Source: an uncultured Acidimicrobiales bacterium (GTDB taxonomy: Bacteria; Actinomycetota; Acidimicrobiia; Acidimicrobiales; UBA10347). Taken from it: a stretch of 48,927 nucleotides of DNA. Position 1 is the stretch's first letter. Every line of letters starts with the position of its first letter. The stretch is from assembly GCA_937991435.1 (NCBI GenBank), contig CALKPY010000010.1, forward strand, positions 1-48,927. Direction: 5' to 3'. The translations under genes and the position numbers were made by a program. A model generated the notes under the pieces. The model was not told the origin of the DNA. It saw only the letters and a program-made list of their open reading frames with translations, and ran no database searches. This document shows positions 34,210-42,677 of this stretch, piece after piece.

Positions 34210-34677
34210 ATGTCTGATAAGCCACAGGTTTCGGCCCGCCCCGAATGGTTCGCCATCGACGCCAACGCACCGCATCTGATCGGTACACGGTGCGAGAAAT
34301 CGGGCACGTTTCACTTCCCGCCGGAGTACACAATGTCACGGGCGCCAGGATTCGCCGACAGCGAATTGACCGAGGTGGCCTTGAGTACGACCGGCACCTT
34401 GTGGTCCTATACCAATGCTGGTTACGCGCCTCCCGAGCCGTACATCGCAATCACCGATCCCTTCGAGCCGTTCGCCATCGCCGCCGTCGAATTGGCCGAT
34501 GAGCAGATGGTGGTGCTCGGTCAAGTCGTCGCCGGTGTCAACGCTGAAGACTTACGTGTCGGCATGACGATGGAGCTCACATCAGAGCCGTTGTTCGAAG
34601 ATGACGACGCCATTCACATGATCTGGAAATGGAAGCCAGCGGCCGACCAGCCGCAAGCAGCAGGAGCAGACGCATGA
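34210..34677 (+). CDS. DUF35-type OB-fold protein, thiolase partner, zinc ribbon degenerate
   Basis: A 155-residue protein with the DUF35 layout: a short rubredoxin-like ribbon (GTRCEKSGTFHFPPEY) followed by an OB-fold region (TLWSYTNAGYAPPEPYIAI, VVLGQVV). Family members bind Ltp-type thiolases, as in the mycobacterial sterol side-chain enzymes. Normal members have four Cys in the ribbon. Here only the first Cys remains; the second is Ser (CEKSG) and the distal pair is gone (TMSRAPG), so zinc binding is probably lost. The ATG at 34210 is taken; TTG at 34198 is possible. Its stop overlaps the Ltp start (ATGA), implying an obligate complex. Confidence 0.82.
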   Translation: MSDKPQVSARPEWFAIDANAPHLIGTRCEKSGTFHFPPEYTMSRAPGFADSELTEVALSTTGTLWSYTNAGYAPPEPYIAITDPFEPFAIAAVELADEQMVVLGQVVAGVNAEDLRVGMTMELTSEPLFEDDDAIHMIWKWKPAADQPQAAGADA

Positions 34678-35873
34678 GCAGTCGCGAAACCGAAGTCGCC
34701 GTTCTTGGTGTAGGTATGACTGAGTGGGGCAAATGGGGGCGTCCCTTTGTTGAATACGGCGTCGCCGCCATTCGTGAAGCCATCGCCGATGCAGGCATTG
34801 ACTACTCAGACATTCAGTTTGTGGCCGGCGCAGCCACCGTTCGCAACGGCTATCCCGGCTACGTCGCCGGAGCGACGTTCGCTCAGGCCATGGGCTGGAC
34901 CGGCCTGCCAATCTCGACGAGCTACGCCGCGTGCGCGTCGGGTACCCAGGCCATCGATTCGGCACGGGCCCACATCTTGTCGGGCATGTGCGATGTGGCA
35001 CTCGTCGTTGGCGCAGACACCACGCCCAAGGGATTCCTGGCGCCGTCGAAGGGCGAGCGTGGCGACGATCCTGACTGGTTGCGATTCCGTCTGCTCGGCG
35101 CAACGAACCCGACGTACTTTGGGCTCTACGCCCGCCGCCGTATGGATCTTTATGGGGCGACCGAAGCTGACTTTGCGCAGGTCAAGGTCAAGAACTCCAA
35201 GATGGGTGCGCTCAATCCTCGGGCCCGTTACAAAAAAGAGTTCACCGAAGCTGACGTGATGAACTCTCCAGTCGTGGCTGATCCGCTGCGCCTGTTGCAG
35301 ATCTGTGCCACCTCTGATGGTGGAGCGGCGATGGTGTTGTGCTCCAAGGACTACGCCGAGAAAAAGGGCATCACCAACGCCGTCAAGGTGCGCGGTATCT
35401 CGACCACCACGCCGACGTTTCCGAACCAAATCATCGAGATGCCAAACTTCGCAACCGATTCTGCGGCTGGGGTGGCGCTCGTGGGCCCGAGTTTTCGTGA
35501 CTCGATTGCGACCGCGGCCTATGTCGAAGCTGACCTTGGTCCCGACGACATGGACCTCGCCGAGGTCTATGACCTGTCGTCGGCTCTTGAACTTGACTGG
35601 TACGAGAACCTCGGCCTGTGCAAAGAAGGCGAAGCCGAAAAGATGCTCCGCGATGGCGACACCTCAATGGGTGGGCGCATACCGGTCAACGCCAGCGGTG
35701 GTCTCGGAGCGTTCGGCGAAGCGGTGCCGGCCCAGGCCATTGCCCAAGTATGTGAATTGACTTGGCAGCTGCGTGGCCAGGCGGGTGACCGCCAAGTCGA
35801 AGGCGCCAAAGCAGGCGTAACCGTCAACCAGGGCCTTTTCGGCCACGGTTCATCGGTCGTCTGCGTTCGCTGA
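34674..35873 (+). CDS. Lipid-transfer-protein-type thiolase (Ltp3/Ltp4-like)
   Basis: A 399-residue thiolase-superfamily protein. The N-terminus VLGVGMTEWGKWGRPFVEYG and SSYAACASGTQ-type motif (here STSYAACASGTQA, Cys88) match the mycobacterial Ltp3/Ltp4 group as I recall it. The canonical C-terminal motifs are changed: GEAVPAQ (about 348-354) stands where classical thiolases have GHPxGATG, and the last Cys motif is GLFGHGSS. This suggests a retro-aldol or specialised thiolytic role on bulky side chains, not ordinary acetyl-CoA thiolysis. Overlaps its DUF35 partner by ATGA. Driven from operator site C. Confidence 0.87.
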   Translation: MSSRETEVAVLGVGMTEWGKWGRPFVEYGVAAIREAIADAGIDYSDIQFVAGAATVRNGYPGYVAGATFAQAMGWTGLPISTSYAACASGTQAIDSARAHILSGMCDVALVVGADTTPKGFLAPSKGERGDDPDWLRFRLLGATNPTYFGLYARRRMDLYGATEADFAQVKVKNSKMGALNPRARYKKEFTEADVMNSPVVADPLRLLQICATSDGGAAMVLCSKDYAEKKGITNAVKVRGISTTTPTFPNQIIEMPNFATDSAAGVALVGPSFRDSIATAAYVEADLGPDDMDLAEVYDLSSALELDWYENLGLCKEGEAEKMLRDGDTSMGGRIPVNASGGLGAFGEAVPAQAIAQVCELTWQLRGQAGDRQVEGAKAGVTVNQGLFGHGSSVVCVR

Positions 35874-35926
35874 GCAGGCCAGCTTCGATCAGCACATAGA
35901 GCGCTTCCTCGTTGCGCAGCGACGTC

Positions 35927-36499
35927 CTACTTTCTGCGCCACGACTCCACGTCAGGGTTATGAGTCTCGGCAAGGTCGTAGAAGACTCGAAAGTCCATAT
36001 CCAAGTGACCATCGGTGCCTACATCGATAACACCTTGGTCAAATGCTTCGACCAAGGTGTTCACCATTGCCCCCAAGGAACTGAACTCAACCGGGTGCTC
36101 TGATTCCTCAAACCGAAAATGGCGAATCGCTCCGTTCATGGAACAATCTGAGACGTAGAAGTCGCCACCGCCATTTGCGAAAACAGGGAGCCAACCATCT
36201 TCCCATCGGGGGCCTGAGGCAAGTGCGTCATAGTTCGCCACAGCATCTTGTACCGACAACAGATAAAAGCCAGGAAAGAACTCAATGTCTTCGAGTTTGG
36301 TGCCGTGCGGGACTCGAGTTCCGTTCCGCCATTCGTATAGATCTGCCAGTTCCGGAACGGCGGCTAAATGCGGTCGAGCTATGACTTCATCCAGGACGTG
36401 TCGATCAATTCCAGGGAGCAACAGTTCGAGAAGTACCGCTTGCCCAAGCCTCTGTAGGGCAGCCTCGATCAGCGCCAGGTTGTCAGTCAAATCACGCAT
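35927..36499 (-). CDS. SMI1/KNR4 (SUKH)-fold protein
   Basis: A 190-residue acidic protein. The SUKH pattern is visible: LADLYEWRNGTR, EFFPGFYLLSVQDAVANYDAL, WLPVFANGGGDFYVSDCS and a late VNTLVEAFDQGVI. SUKH proteins often serve as immunity proteins to secreted or contact-dependent toxins, but others are housekeeping scaffolds. No toxin gene lies nearby. The ATG at 36499 is where similarity begins; the frame is open upstream into the ACAD gene with a low-complexity basic sequence that is unlikely to be translated. It lies 53 bases behind ACAD pair 3 and could be read from site D. Confidence 0.75.
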   Translation of the reverse strand: MRDLTDNLALIEAALQRLGQAVLLELLLPGIDRHVLDEVIARPHLAAVPELADLYEWRNGTRVPHGTKLEDIEFFPGFYLLSVQDAVANYDALASGPRWEDGWLPVFANGGGDFYVSDCSMNGAIRHFRFEESEHPVEFSSLGAMVNTLVEAFDQGVIDVGTDGHLDMDFRVFYDLAETHNPDVESWRRK

Positions 36500-36552
36500 A
36501 GGTGCCAGAACGCTTCGTTGAATAGGAACACGATGTTGGTCAGGCGCTGCGT

Positions 36553-37518
36553 CTACGAGCTCAGGAGCGAAGCGGCGACCAGCTCCGCGTGGTGGTCGCT
36601 CGACCCGAGCGTGGCGTCGAGTACGACGGCGCGCTTCCAGTAACGCTGGGCGTGAACTTCCCATGTGAAGCCCATGCCGCCATGCACCTGAATTCCAGTT
36701 TTGCCACAGAACAACGCGGCGTCGCCCGCCATCACTTTGGCAACGGAAACGGTGTGTGTCGGATCTTCGTTCGAGGCGCCGTCGAGCGCGCATGCGGCTG
36801 CATGAACTGCGGCGCGGGCCACATCGGTTTTGGTGAACATCTCCGCGAGCAGATGCTTGACTGCCTGGAAGCTTCCGATAGGGCGGCCGAACTGTTCGCG
36901 TTCTTTGGCATAGGCCGTCGCCAGGTCGGTGGCAGCGGCACTGACGCCCACTGCCACTGCTGCGGTGAGCAAGGTCGCATCGCTGTGCATACGACGGGCG
37001 TCGTCACCGGTGGCGATGACGTCAAAGGCAGGGGCGAGGTCGGTGGTACTCGCAACTGGCGACAACGGATCAAGGTCTCTCGTCACGGGTGTCAACGAAA
37101 GCGTGGCGGGATCAACGTGGCGCACTTCGCCGTCGGCGAACCACACAAGATCGGTCACCTGCATCGGGTGTTCGACCATGGCCAGTTCACCTTGCGGTTC
37201 GAACAGGCCGACAATGCGTGCACCGTCGGCAGCGCTGGCGAGTGCATCGCAACTTGCGGCGACGAAGGTGGCAGCCAGCGGCCCGGGAACAAGTGAACGA
37301 CCGAGTTCTTCAAACGCGATCGCTGCGGCTCGCAGATCGAGGCCGTCGCGCACGAGCGAGAAGACACCCATTTCTGCAAGGTCACTCCACCCGGCCGGGT
37401 CGATTACCGCATCGGTCTCTTCACGTGCGGCGGTTACCTCAAGATCATACCGGCCATCGAGAAAGGAACGAATGCCGGCCTGTAGGTCGGCCTGGTCGTC
37501 GGTAAGCCAGAAGTCCAT
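36553..37518 (-). CDS. Acyl-CoA dehydrogenase, small-subunit type (pair 3)
   Basis: A 321-residue ACAD-fold protein starting MDFWLTDDQADLQAGIRSFL. The C-terminus has REQFGRPIGSFQAVKHLLAEM and GIQVHGGMGFTWEVHAQRYWKRA, the small-partner pattern. There is no Glu at the MCAD position. It follows its large partner with a two-base gap. The middle beta-domain is shorter than in catalytic ACADs, as in the other two small partners here. Confidence 0.88.
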   Translation of the reverse strand: MDFWLTDDQADLQAGIRSFLDGRYDLEVTAAREETDAVIDPAGWSDLAEMGVFSLVRDGLDLRAAAIAFEELGRSLVPGPLAATFVAASCDALASAADGARIVGLFEPQGELAMVEHPMQVTDLVWFADGEVRHVDPATLSLTPVTRDLDPLSPVASTTDLAPAFDVIATGDDARRMHSDATLLTAAVAVGVSAAATDLATAYAKEREQFGRPIGSFQAVKHLLAEMFTKTDVARAAVHAAACALDGASNEDPTHTVSVAKVMAGDAALFCGKTGIQVHGGMGFTWEVHAQRYWKRAVVLDATLGSSDHHAELVAASLLSS

Positions 37519-37520
37519 GA

Positions 37521-38714
37521 TCAGACCCTCGGTTCCTTGGGAAGCCCCAACAGCCGTTCGCTGATGATGTTCTTTTGCACCTGGGTTGTGCCCGCTGCAA
37601 TCGTCATAGACAGACCGTGAATGCGACCTTGCACATGTTCGCCGGTTGGAAGCTCGCCGATGTCGTCGAGCGAGAGCGAGGCGCGATCAAGTAGATGCAA
37701 CGCGATCTCGCCGAGTCGTTGTCGCAGGTCGGTGTAGGCCAACTTGAACACGCTTCCGCCGGCGCCGACTAGGCCGGTTCGGGTTGCTTCGCTGATATTG
37801 CGTCGGGTCAGCGCCCACAACGCATCAAGTTCGGCGGTGACTCGGCCGAGGTCGCGGCGCAAGCCGGCGTCTTCCCACGCGACACCTGATGAGCGGGTGA
37901 TCTTGGTGGCCAACGTGGCGAGGTCTCGACACAGCTCCATGGTCTGCAACATCTCGCTCACAAACGCCGTGCCGCGCTCGAAGCTGAGCGTGGTCATCGC
38001 CACACGCCACCCATCGTTTTCGTCGCCGACCCGGCTCGAGACGGGAATGCGAACTTCGTCGAGGAACATCTCGCAGAACTCGGTCGAGCCTTCCATCGTG
38101 CGCAGCGGACGAATATCAATGCCCGGGGTCAACATGTCCATGATGACCCAGCTGATGCCCTTGTGCTTGGGCACGTTGGTGTCGGTACGCACCAACATCT
38201 CGCAGTAGTCAGCGACATGGGCAAACGAGGTCCAGATCTTTTGACCGCTCACGATGTAGTCGTCACCGTCGCGGATTGCTCGGCACGACAAGCTGGCGAG
38301 ATCGCTTCCGGCGCCTGGTTCGCTGAATCCCTGGCACCAGACGTGATCGCCTTTGAGAATGCCGGGCAGGTGGTGATCTTTTTGTTCGTCGGTTGCTTCG
38401 ACGATGAGTGTGGGGCCGGCGTGCAACAGGCCGACGAAGTTCATGCCGACATAGGGTGCTTTGGCGCGTTCGGTCTCTTCGAGGAAGATCAGATGCTCGG
38501 TCGGTGTTGCCCCGCGGCCACCGAATTCTGCTGGCCAGTTGATTCCGGCGTAACCCGCGTCGAACAGTGTTCGTTGCCAAGCGCTGTCCCAGCCACGTCG
38601 CCCGGCCCAGTCGTGACGCTCAGGTTCTGGCGGAACATCGCCGAGCACCGACTGCAGCCACGACCGCAGCTCGTGGCGAAAGTCCTGTTCCTCGTCGGTG
38701 TATCGAAGATCCAT
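37521..38714 (-). CDS. Acyl-CoA dehydrogenase, large-subunit type (pair 3)
   Basis: A 397-residue ACAD. Features are GINWPAEFGGRGATPTEHLIF, CQGFSEPGAGSDLASLSCRA, VSGQKIWTSFAHVADYCEMLVRTD, and the end AAGTTQVQKNIISERLLGLPKEP. The MCAD-376 position is Gly-like. First gene of the third two-ACAD operon, with operator site D 19 nt upstream of its ATG. No divergent partner shares this site, since the sulfatase ends on the other side. Confidence 0.9.
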   Translation of the reverse strand: MDLRYTDEEQDFRHELRSWLQSVLGDVPPEPERHDWAGRRGWDSAWQRTLFDAGYAGINWPAEFGGRGATPTEHLIFLEETERAKAPYVGMNFVGLLHAGPTLIVEATDEQKDHHLPGILKGDHVWCQGFSEPGAGSDLASLSCRAIRDGDDYIVSGQKIWTSFAHVADYCEMLVRTDTNVPKHKGISWVIMDMLTPGIDIRPLRTMEGSTEFCEMFLDEVRIPVSSRVGDENDGWRVAMTTLSFERGTAFVSEMLQTMELCRDLATLATKITRSSGVAWEDAGLRRDLGRVTAELDALWALTRRNISEATRTGLVGAGGSVFKLAYTDLRQRLGEIALHLLDRASLSLDDIGELPTGEHVQGRIHGLSMTIAAGTTQVQKNIISERLLGLPKEPRV

Positions 38715-38733
38715 GCCTGGCCGATCGTACCGG

Positions 38734-38754
38734 TTTCTGACGATTCGTCAGAAA
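38734..38754. promoter_or_regulatory. Palindromic operator, site D
   Basis: The most symmetric copy: ten-base arms GTTTCTGACG and CGTCAGAAAC around ATT (38733-38755 with the outer G and C). It lies 19 nt before the ATG of ACAD pair 3. Confidence 0.8.
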
Positions 38755-38777
38755 CGAGTGGTGGTGCGGCTGCTGAG

Positions 38778-41066
38778 CTATTGGTGGCGCAGGATTAGGG
38801 CGATCTCGCGATCGGCGTCGATCGGTTCAGGTTCGCCCAGATCAAACCGTACGCCGACCAGCGACTCAGGTGCGGGGAAGGGTGGCTCGTATTCATCGGT
38901 GACGGGAAACGGTCGCCCGTAGCCGACGGTCAAGAACGCGCCGTCGGGAGAGATCGCGACAGGCAGGGCCTTGGACATTTCGGCTCGGCCGATCTCGGTG
39001 CCATTGGCGAGTAACACAAGCGCGAAGTCGCCACTGTCGTTGGCCTGTTTGCGCATGGCGAATTCGAGCGATGCCGTGCCAGCAGGAACTGTGGCGTCGA
39101 CACGGGTGTGCTTGCCGTTCGCGGTGTAAACCCAGGTTGCGGTGCCGTCTCGCAGATACCAAGCCCAGCCGCCGATCCAATCACCCTGCTCGCACAGCAC
39201 CCCTGACTCATTGCCAGTGAGAGGCGTGTCGAATAGCGCCACGAATCGGAATGACCCGGCAAGGAACGGACCCTGCACTTCGTGGACCTTGTCGCCAGGG
39301 CGCAGGTCAAGGCTGGTCTGAAACTCGAACCACGGCATACGCAAATGGGCCATGCGGTTGTCGCGACTGTCGTCGAGCGGAAGCACCTGATTTGCCACTG
39401 CCAACTCGTGCCAGCGGTCGACAAGTTCCGCGAGCTTTTCAGAATGGGTAGTACTGAGATCGTTGGCTTCGGTTGGGTCGGTGCGCGTGTCGAACAGGAA
39501 CCACTGATCGTCAGCGAAGTCATGACTGCCGTCGAACGATTCGCGCTCGGCCGTCGTGAGCTGGTTGATGTGATTGGTGACGGCCTTCCAGCCGTTCAGG
39601 TACATGGCCCGGCTTCCCCAGAGCTCGAAGTACTGCTCGGTGCGAGTGTCGGGCGCCGCAGCGTCGTCAAGGACAGAGCGCAGCGAGGCGCCGTCGAGCG
39701 AAAGCTGGTCAACGCCGCTGAGCGTTGACGGCAGCTCGATGTCGAGGGCGTCGAGAATCGTCGGCATGATGTCGACCGCGTGGCAGTACTGATGACGTAG
39801 CTCGCCGGCGCCCGGTCGCTGGCCGTCGCTGCCGGCGGGCATGGCGATGATCAGGGGGTCGCGGACGCCGCCTTCGAAGGTGTAGCGCTTCCACCGGCGA
39901 AAGGGGGTATTGCCGGCAAAGGCCCAACCCCACGGGTAATGCCCGCTCGATTTGAAACCGCCGAGGTCGTCGAAGTGGGCGAACTCGTCTTCGAGATCGT
40001 CGGGCTCGTCGCTGATGTAGTGACGCAGCTGATTCCAGGTGCCGTGGGGGCCGCCTTCGCCCGAGCAGCCGTTGTCTGACAAGAACACGACCATGGTGTT
40101 GTCGAGATCGCCGTTGTGTTCGAGCTCATCGAGCACCCGACCGATTTGGTGGTCGGTATACGCGAGGAACCCCGCGAAGCACTCCATCATGCGGCTGTAG
40201 AGACGACGGCGATCGGCGTCGACGTCGGCCCACGGTTCGATCCAGTCGGGCCTCGGCGACATTTTCGTGTCGCCAGGAATCACGCCCAGGTCTTTTTGTC
40301 GAGCAAACGCATTATCGCGCCAAACATCCCAGCCATCATCGAAGCGGCCGGCGAAGCGATCGATCCACTCGGCGGGTGCTTGGTGCGGGGCGTGTGGGGC
40401 GGCGGTCGCGTACCAAAGCAGGAACGGTCGATTGGGCGAGTGCAGCCGAAGGTCACGAATGTGCTTGATGGCGTGATCGGCCAGATCAGCTTCGAGGTGA
40501 TAGCCCTCGGCAGGTGTCGCTGGCGGCTCGATATGGGTTTGATCCTGGATCAGGTTGGGCGTGAACATGTTCGTTTCGCCGTTGAGAAATCCGTAGTAGC
40601 GCTCGAACCCAACGCCGGTCGGCCACATATCGAACGGGCCTGTGGCCCTCTGGTCGCGCGGCACCAGGTGCCATTTACCGATTGCTGCAGTCGAGTAGCC
40701 CTCGGCCCGAAGCACGTCGGCAAGAGTTCCGGCACCTACGGGAAACTCGCCGGTGTAGCCGGGAAAATTGATGGGCATGTCAGGCAACATGCCCATGCCG
40801 ACCCGGTGGTGATTGCGGCCGGTGAGCAGGCAGGCGCGAGTCGGCGAACACATCGCTGTCGTGTGGAAGTTCGTGAACCGCATGCCGTGATCTGCGAGCC
40901 GGTTCAAGTTCGGCGTTTCGAGGTCGCTGCCGTAACAACCCAGCTGCGCGAATCCGAGGTCGTCGAGCACGATCACCAAGACATTTGGTGCGCCCGGGGC
41001 GAAGGGCCGCTCGCTTCGTTGCGACACGCTGTCGGCGATGGTGAGTTCGATTCGCGGTTCAGTCAC
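38778..41066 (-). CDS. Type I (formylglycine) sulfatase, arylsulfatase-like
   Basis: A sulfatase of about 762 residues that hydrolyses sulfate esters. The metal-binding start PNVLVIVLDDLGFAQLGCYG holds the paired Asp (35 and 36). The signature CSPTRACLLTGR holds Cys73 in a C-x-P-x-R context, the substrate for conversion to formylglycine. HDFADDQWFLFDTRTDPTE and the GGVRDPLIIAMP segment are usual for arylsulfatases. There is no signal peptide, so it acts in the cytoplasm or leaves by another route. Start uncertain: GTG 41066 leaves a 46-base promoter gap, while an ATG at 41114 would overlap the ATG of the divergent dioxygenase. A maturase gene is not in the window. Confidence 0.88.
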   Translation of the reverse strand: MTEPRIELTIADSVSQRSERPFAPGAPNVLVIVLDDLGFAQLGCYGSDLETPNLNRLADHGMRFTNFHTTAMCSPTRACLLTGRNHHRVGMGMLPDMPINFPGYTGEFPVGAGTLADVLRAEGYSTAAIGKWHLVPRDQRATGPFDMWPTGVGFERYYGFLNGETNMFTPNLIQDQTHIEPPATPAEGYHLEADLADHAIKHIRDLRLHSPNRPFLLWYATAAPHAPHQAPAEWIDRFAGRFDDGWDVWRDNAFARQKDLGVIPGDTKMSPRPDWIEPWADVDADRRRLYSRMMECFAGFLAYTDHQIGRVLDELEHNGDLDNTMVVFLSDNGCSGEGGPHGTWNQLRHYISDEPDDLEDEFAHFDDLGGFKSSGHYPWGWAFAGNTPFRRWKRYTFEGGVRDPLIIAMPAGSDGQRPGAGELRHQYCHAVDIMPTILDALDIELPSTLSGVDQLSLDGASLRSVLDDAAAPDTRTEQYFELWGSRAMYLNGWKAVTNHINQLTTAERESFDGSHDFADDQWFLFDTRTDPTEANDLSTTHSEKLAELVDRWHELAVANQVLPLDDSRDNRMAHLRMPWFEFQTSLDLRPGDKVHEVQGPFLAGSFRFVALFDTPLTGNESGVLCEQGDWIGGWAWYLRDGTATWVYTANGKHTRVDATVPAGTASLEFAMRKQANDSGDFALVLLANGTEIGRAEMSKALPVAISPDGAFLTVGYGRPFPVTDEYEPPFPAPESLVGVRFDLGEPEPIDADREIALILRHQ

Positions 41067-41112
41067 AACTGTTGTTGTAGTGCTTGGTGGCTGGACCTGT
41101 GATGATTGAGCC

Positions 41113-41889
41113 ATGAGTGCTCTTGAGCTGCGTCCACTAGCGGGCCATATCGGCGCGGCGATCGAGACTCCGCTCGTCGAGGTCATGGCCGACGTTTCGC
41201 TGCTCGAACAGGCCCGCGCTGCGATGTATGAACATCACGTCGTGGTGTTTCCGCAAGCCAATCCCACGCCCGAACAACACCTGGCCTTGGGGCACGCTCT
41301 GGGTGAGCCGATTCCGCCCGAAGGACAGAACCCGACGCACCCCGATCATGACCTGCTGATCGTGTTCGACAGCGACGGCGGTTACCGGGCCGATCGCTGG
41401 CACGCGGATGTCACCTTTCGCACCGAGGTGCCTGGCGTTGGCATCTTGTGCATGCGCCACATGCCTTCGGTCGGTGGCGACACGATGTTTTCTAGCTGCA
41501 CCCATGCCTACGAAACGTTGTCAGGTGGCATGAAGAAATTGCTCGACAAGCGCCGGGCGTGGCACGAAACCGCGGCCGACGCAGCGGCTGAGCACCCAGT
41601 TGTGGTGGAGCACCCCGTGACGGGCAAACCAATTTTGTTCGTGAATCACATCTTCACGCGACGCATCATGAATCTGCCCGAAGCGGAGCAGTCGGCGATT
41701 TTGCCGTTCTTGACCGAACACGTGGGTCGCCCAGAATTCACGTATCGCCATCGGTGGCAGCTCGGCGACGTCGTTATGTGGGACAACTGGTCAACCCAGC
41801 ACTATGCGTTGTTCGATTACACCGAACGACGGGTCGTGCACCGTGTCACGCTCCGCGGCCAGAAGCTCGAAGCCTTTCGGCTCTCGTAA
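41113..41889 (+). CDS. TauD/TfdA-family 2-oxoglutarate dioxygenase
   Basis: A 258-residue Fe(II)/2-oxoglutarate-dependent dioxygenase. Iron ligands are His97 and Asp99 (WHADVTF) and His230 (STQHYALFDY). The 2-oxoglutarate-binding Arg is about 244 (VHRVTLRG). Relatives oxidise taurine, alkyl sulfates or aryloxyalkanoates and release the sulfite, sulfate or phenol. Divergent pairing with a sulfatase suggests a role in releasing sulfur from an organic sulfate, but a TfdA-like or hydroxylating role is equally possible. It converges on the SDR with a 14-base gap. No strong ribosome site precedes the ATG. Confidence 0.9.
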   Translation: MSALELRPLAGHIGAAIETPLVEVMADVSLLEQARAAMYEHHVVVFPQANPTPEQHLALGHALGEPIPPEGQNPTHPDHDLLIVFDSDGGYRADRWHADVTFRTEVPGVGILCMRHMPSVGGDTMFSSCTHAYETLSGGMKKLLDKRRAWHETAADAAAEHPVVVEHPVTGKPILFVNHIFTRRIMNLPEAEQSAILPFLTEHVGRPEFTYRHRWQLGDVVMWDNWSTQHYALFDYTERRVVHRVTLRGQKLEAFRLS

Positions 41890-41903
41890 TTGTTGGTCTG
41901 GTC

Positions 41904-42677
41904 TCAGGCTCGTTGGTTCGAGACGCTGATCGTCTCGCCGACGAGATACGAGCTGTACTCACTGGCGAGAAACACGATCACGTTCGAGATCTCCCACGTT
42001 TCTGCAGCTCGGCCAAACGCTTCGCCCGCGGTGAGTTCGGCAAGAAGCTCATCGGTCGTCACCTTGGCCAGATTGGCGTGCATAGCGATGCTTGGGGCTA
42101 CAGCGTTTACGCGCACGCCCCGTTGGGCGGCTTCGACACCCGAGCAGCGGGTTAGCGCCATCACGCCGGCCTTGGCCGCTGCGTAGTGGGCCTGCCCGAC
42201 CTGCGCACGCCACCCGAGAACCGAAGCGTTGTTCACGATTGCCCCGGAGCCTTGCTCGTACATGAGATTAAGTGCGGCTCGGGTGCACCGAAATGTGCCG
42301 TTCAAGGTCACGTTGAGCACGTTTGACCACTGGTCATCGGTCATCTCGTGGACCTCGGCGGTACCGCCGAGCCCGGCATTGTTGATTAACACGTCGACGC
42401 CACCCATCGTGGCCACCGCGGCGTCAAACATTGCTTGAACACTGGCTTCGTCGGTCACATCACACGGCGTCGAGGCCACGCCAAGTTCGCTTGCGGTTGT
42501 GGCAAGGCGGCCTTCGTGTCGGTCAGAGATCATGACCTGGGCGCCCTCTTCGAGACATCGACGGGCGGTGGCCGAACCAATCCCGCTGCCCGCGGCCGCA
42601 GTTACGAGTACTCGCTTGCCGGCGAGCAGGTCGTGGCCCTCGACATAGGTAGGCGGTGAAGTGATCGAAGTGGTCAT
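41904..42677 (-). CDS. Short-chain dehydrogenase/reductase
   Basis: A 257-residue SDR. The cofactor loop is VTAAAGSGIG (about 25-34), an unusual TAAAGSGIG in place of TGxxxGIG. The catalytic set is Ser152 (NNASVLG), Tyr165 and Lys169 (YAAAKAG). The Asp in MISDRHE favours NAD. Its ATG overlaps the stop of the upstream ACAD (ATGA). A 3-hydroxyacyl-CoA or hydroxysteroid dehydrogenase role fits the operon. Third gene behind site E. Confidence 0.86.
   Translation of the reverse strand: MTTSITSPPTYVEGHDLLAGKRVLVTAAAGSGIGSATARRCLEEGAQVMISDRHEGRLATTASELGVASTPCDVTDEASVQAMFDAAVATMGGVDVLINNAGLGGTAEVHEMTDDQWSNVLNVTLNGTFRCTRAALNLMYEQGSGAIVNNASVLGWRAQVGQAHYAAAKAGVMALTRCSGVEAAQRGVRVNAVAPSIAMHANLAKVTTDELLAELTAGEAFGRAAETWEISNVIVFLASEYSSYLVGETISVSNQRA

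Noticed and set aside
40116-41102. 328-codon open frame on the plus strand
   Set aside because: Antisense to the sulfatase catalytic domain; a by-product of GC-rich third positions.
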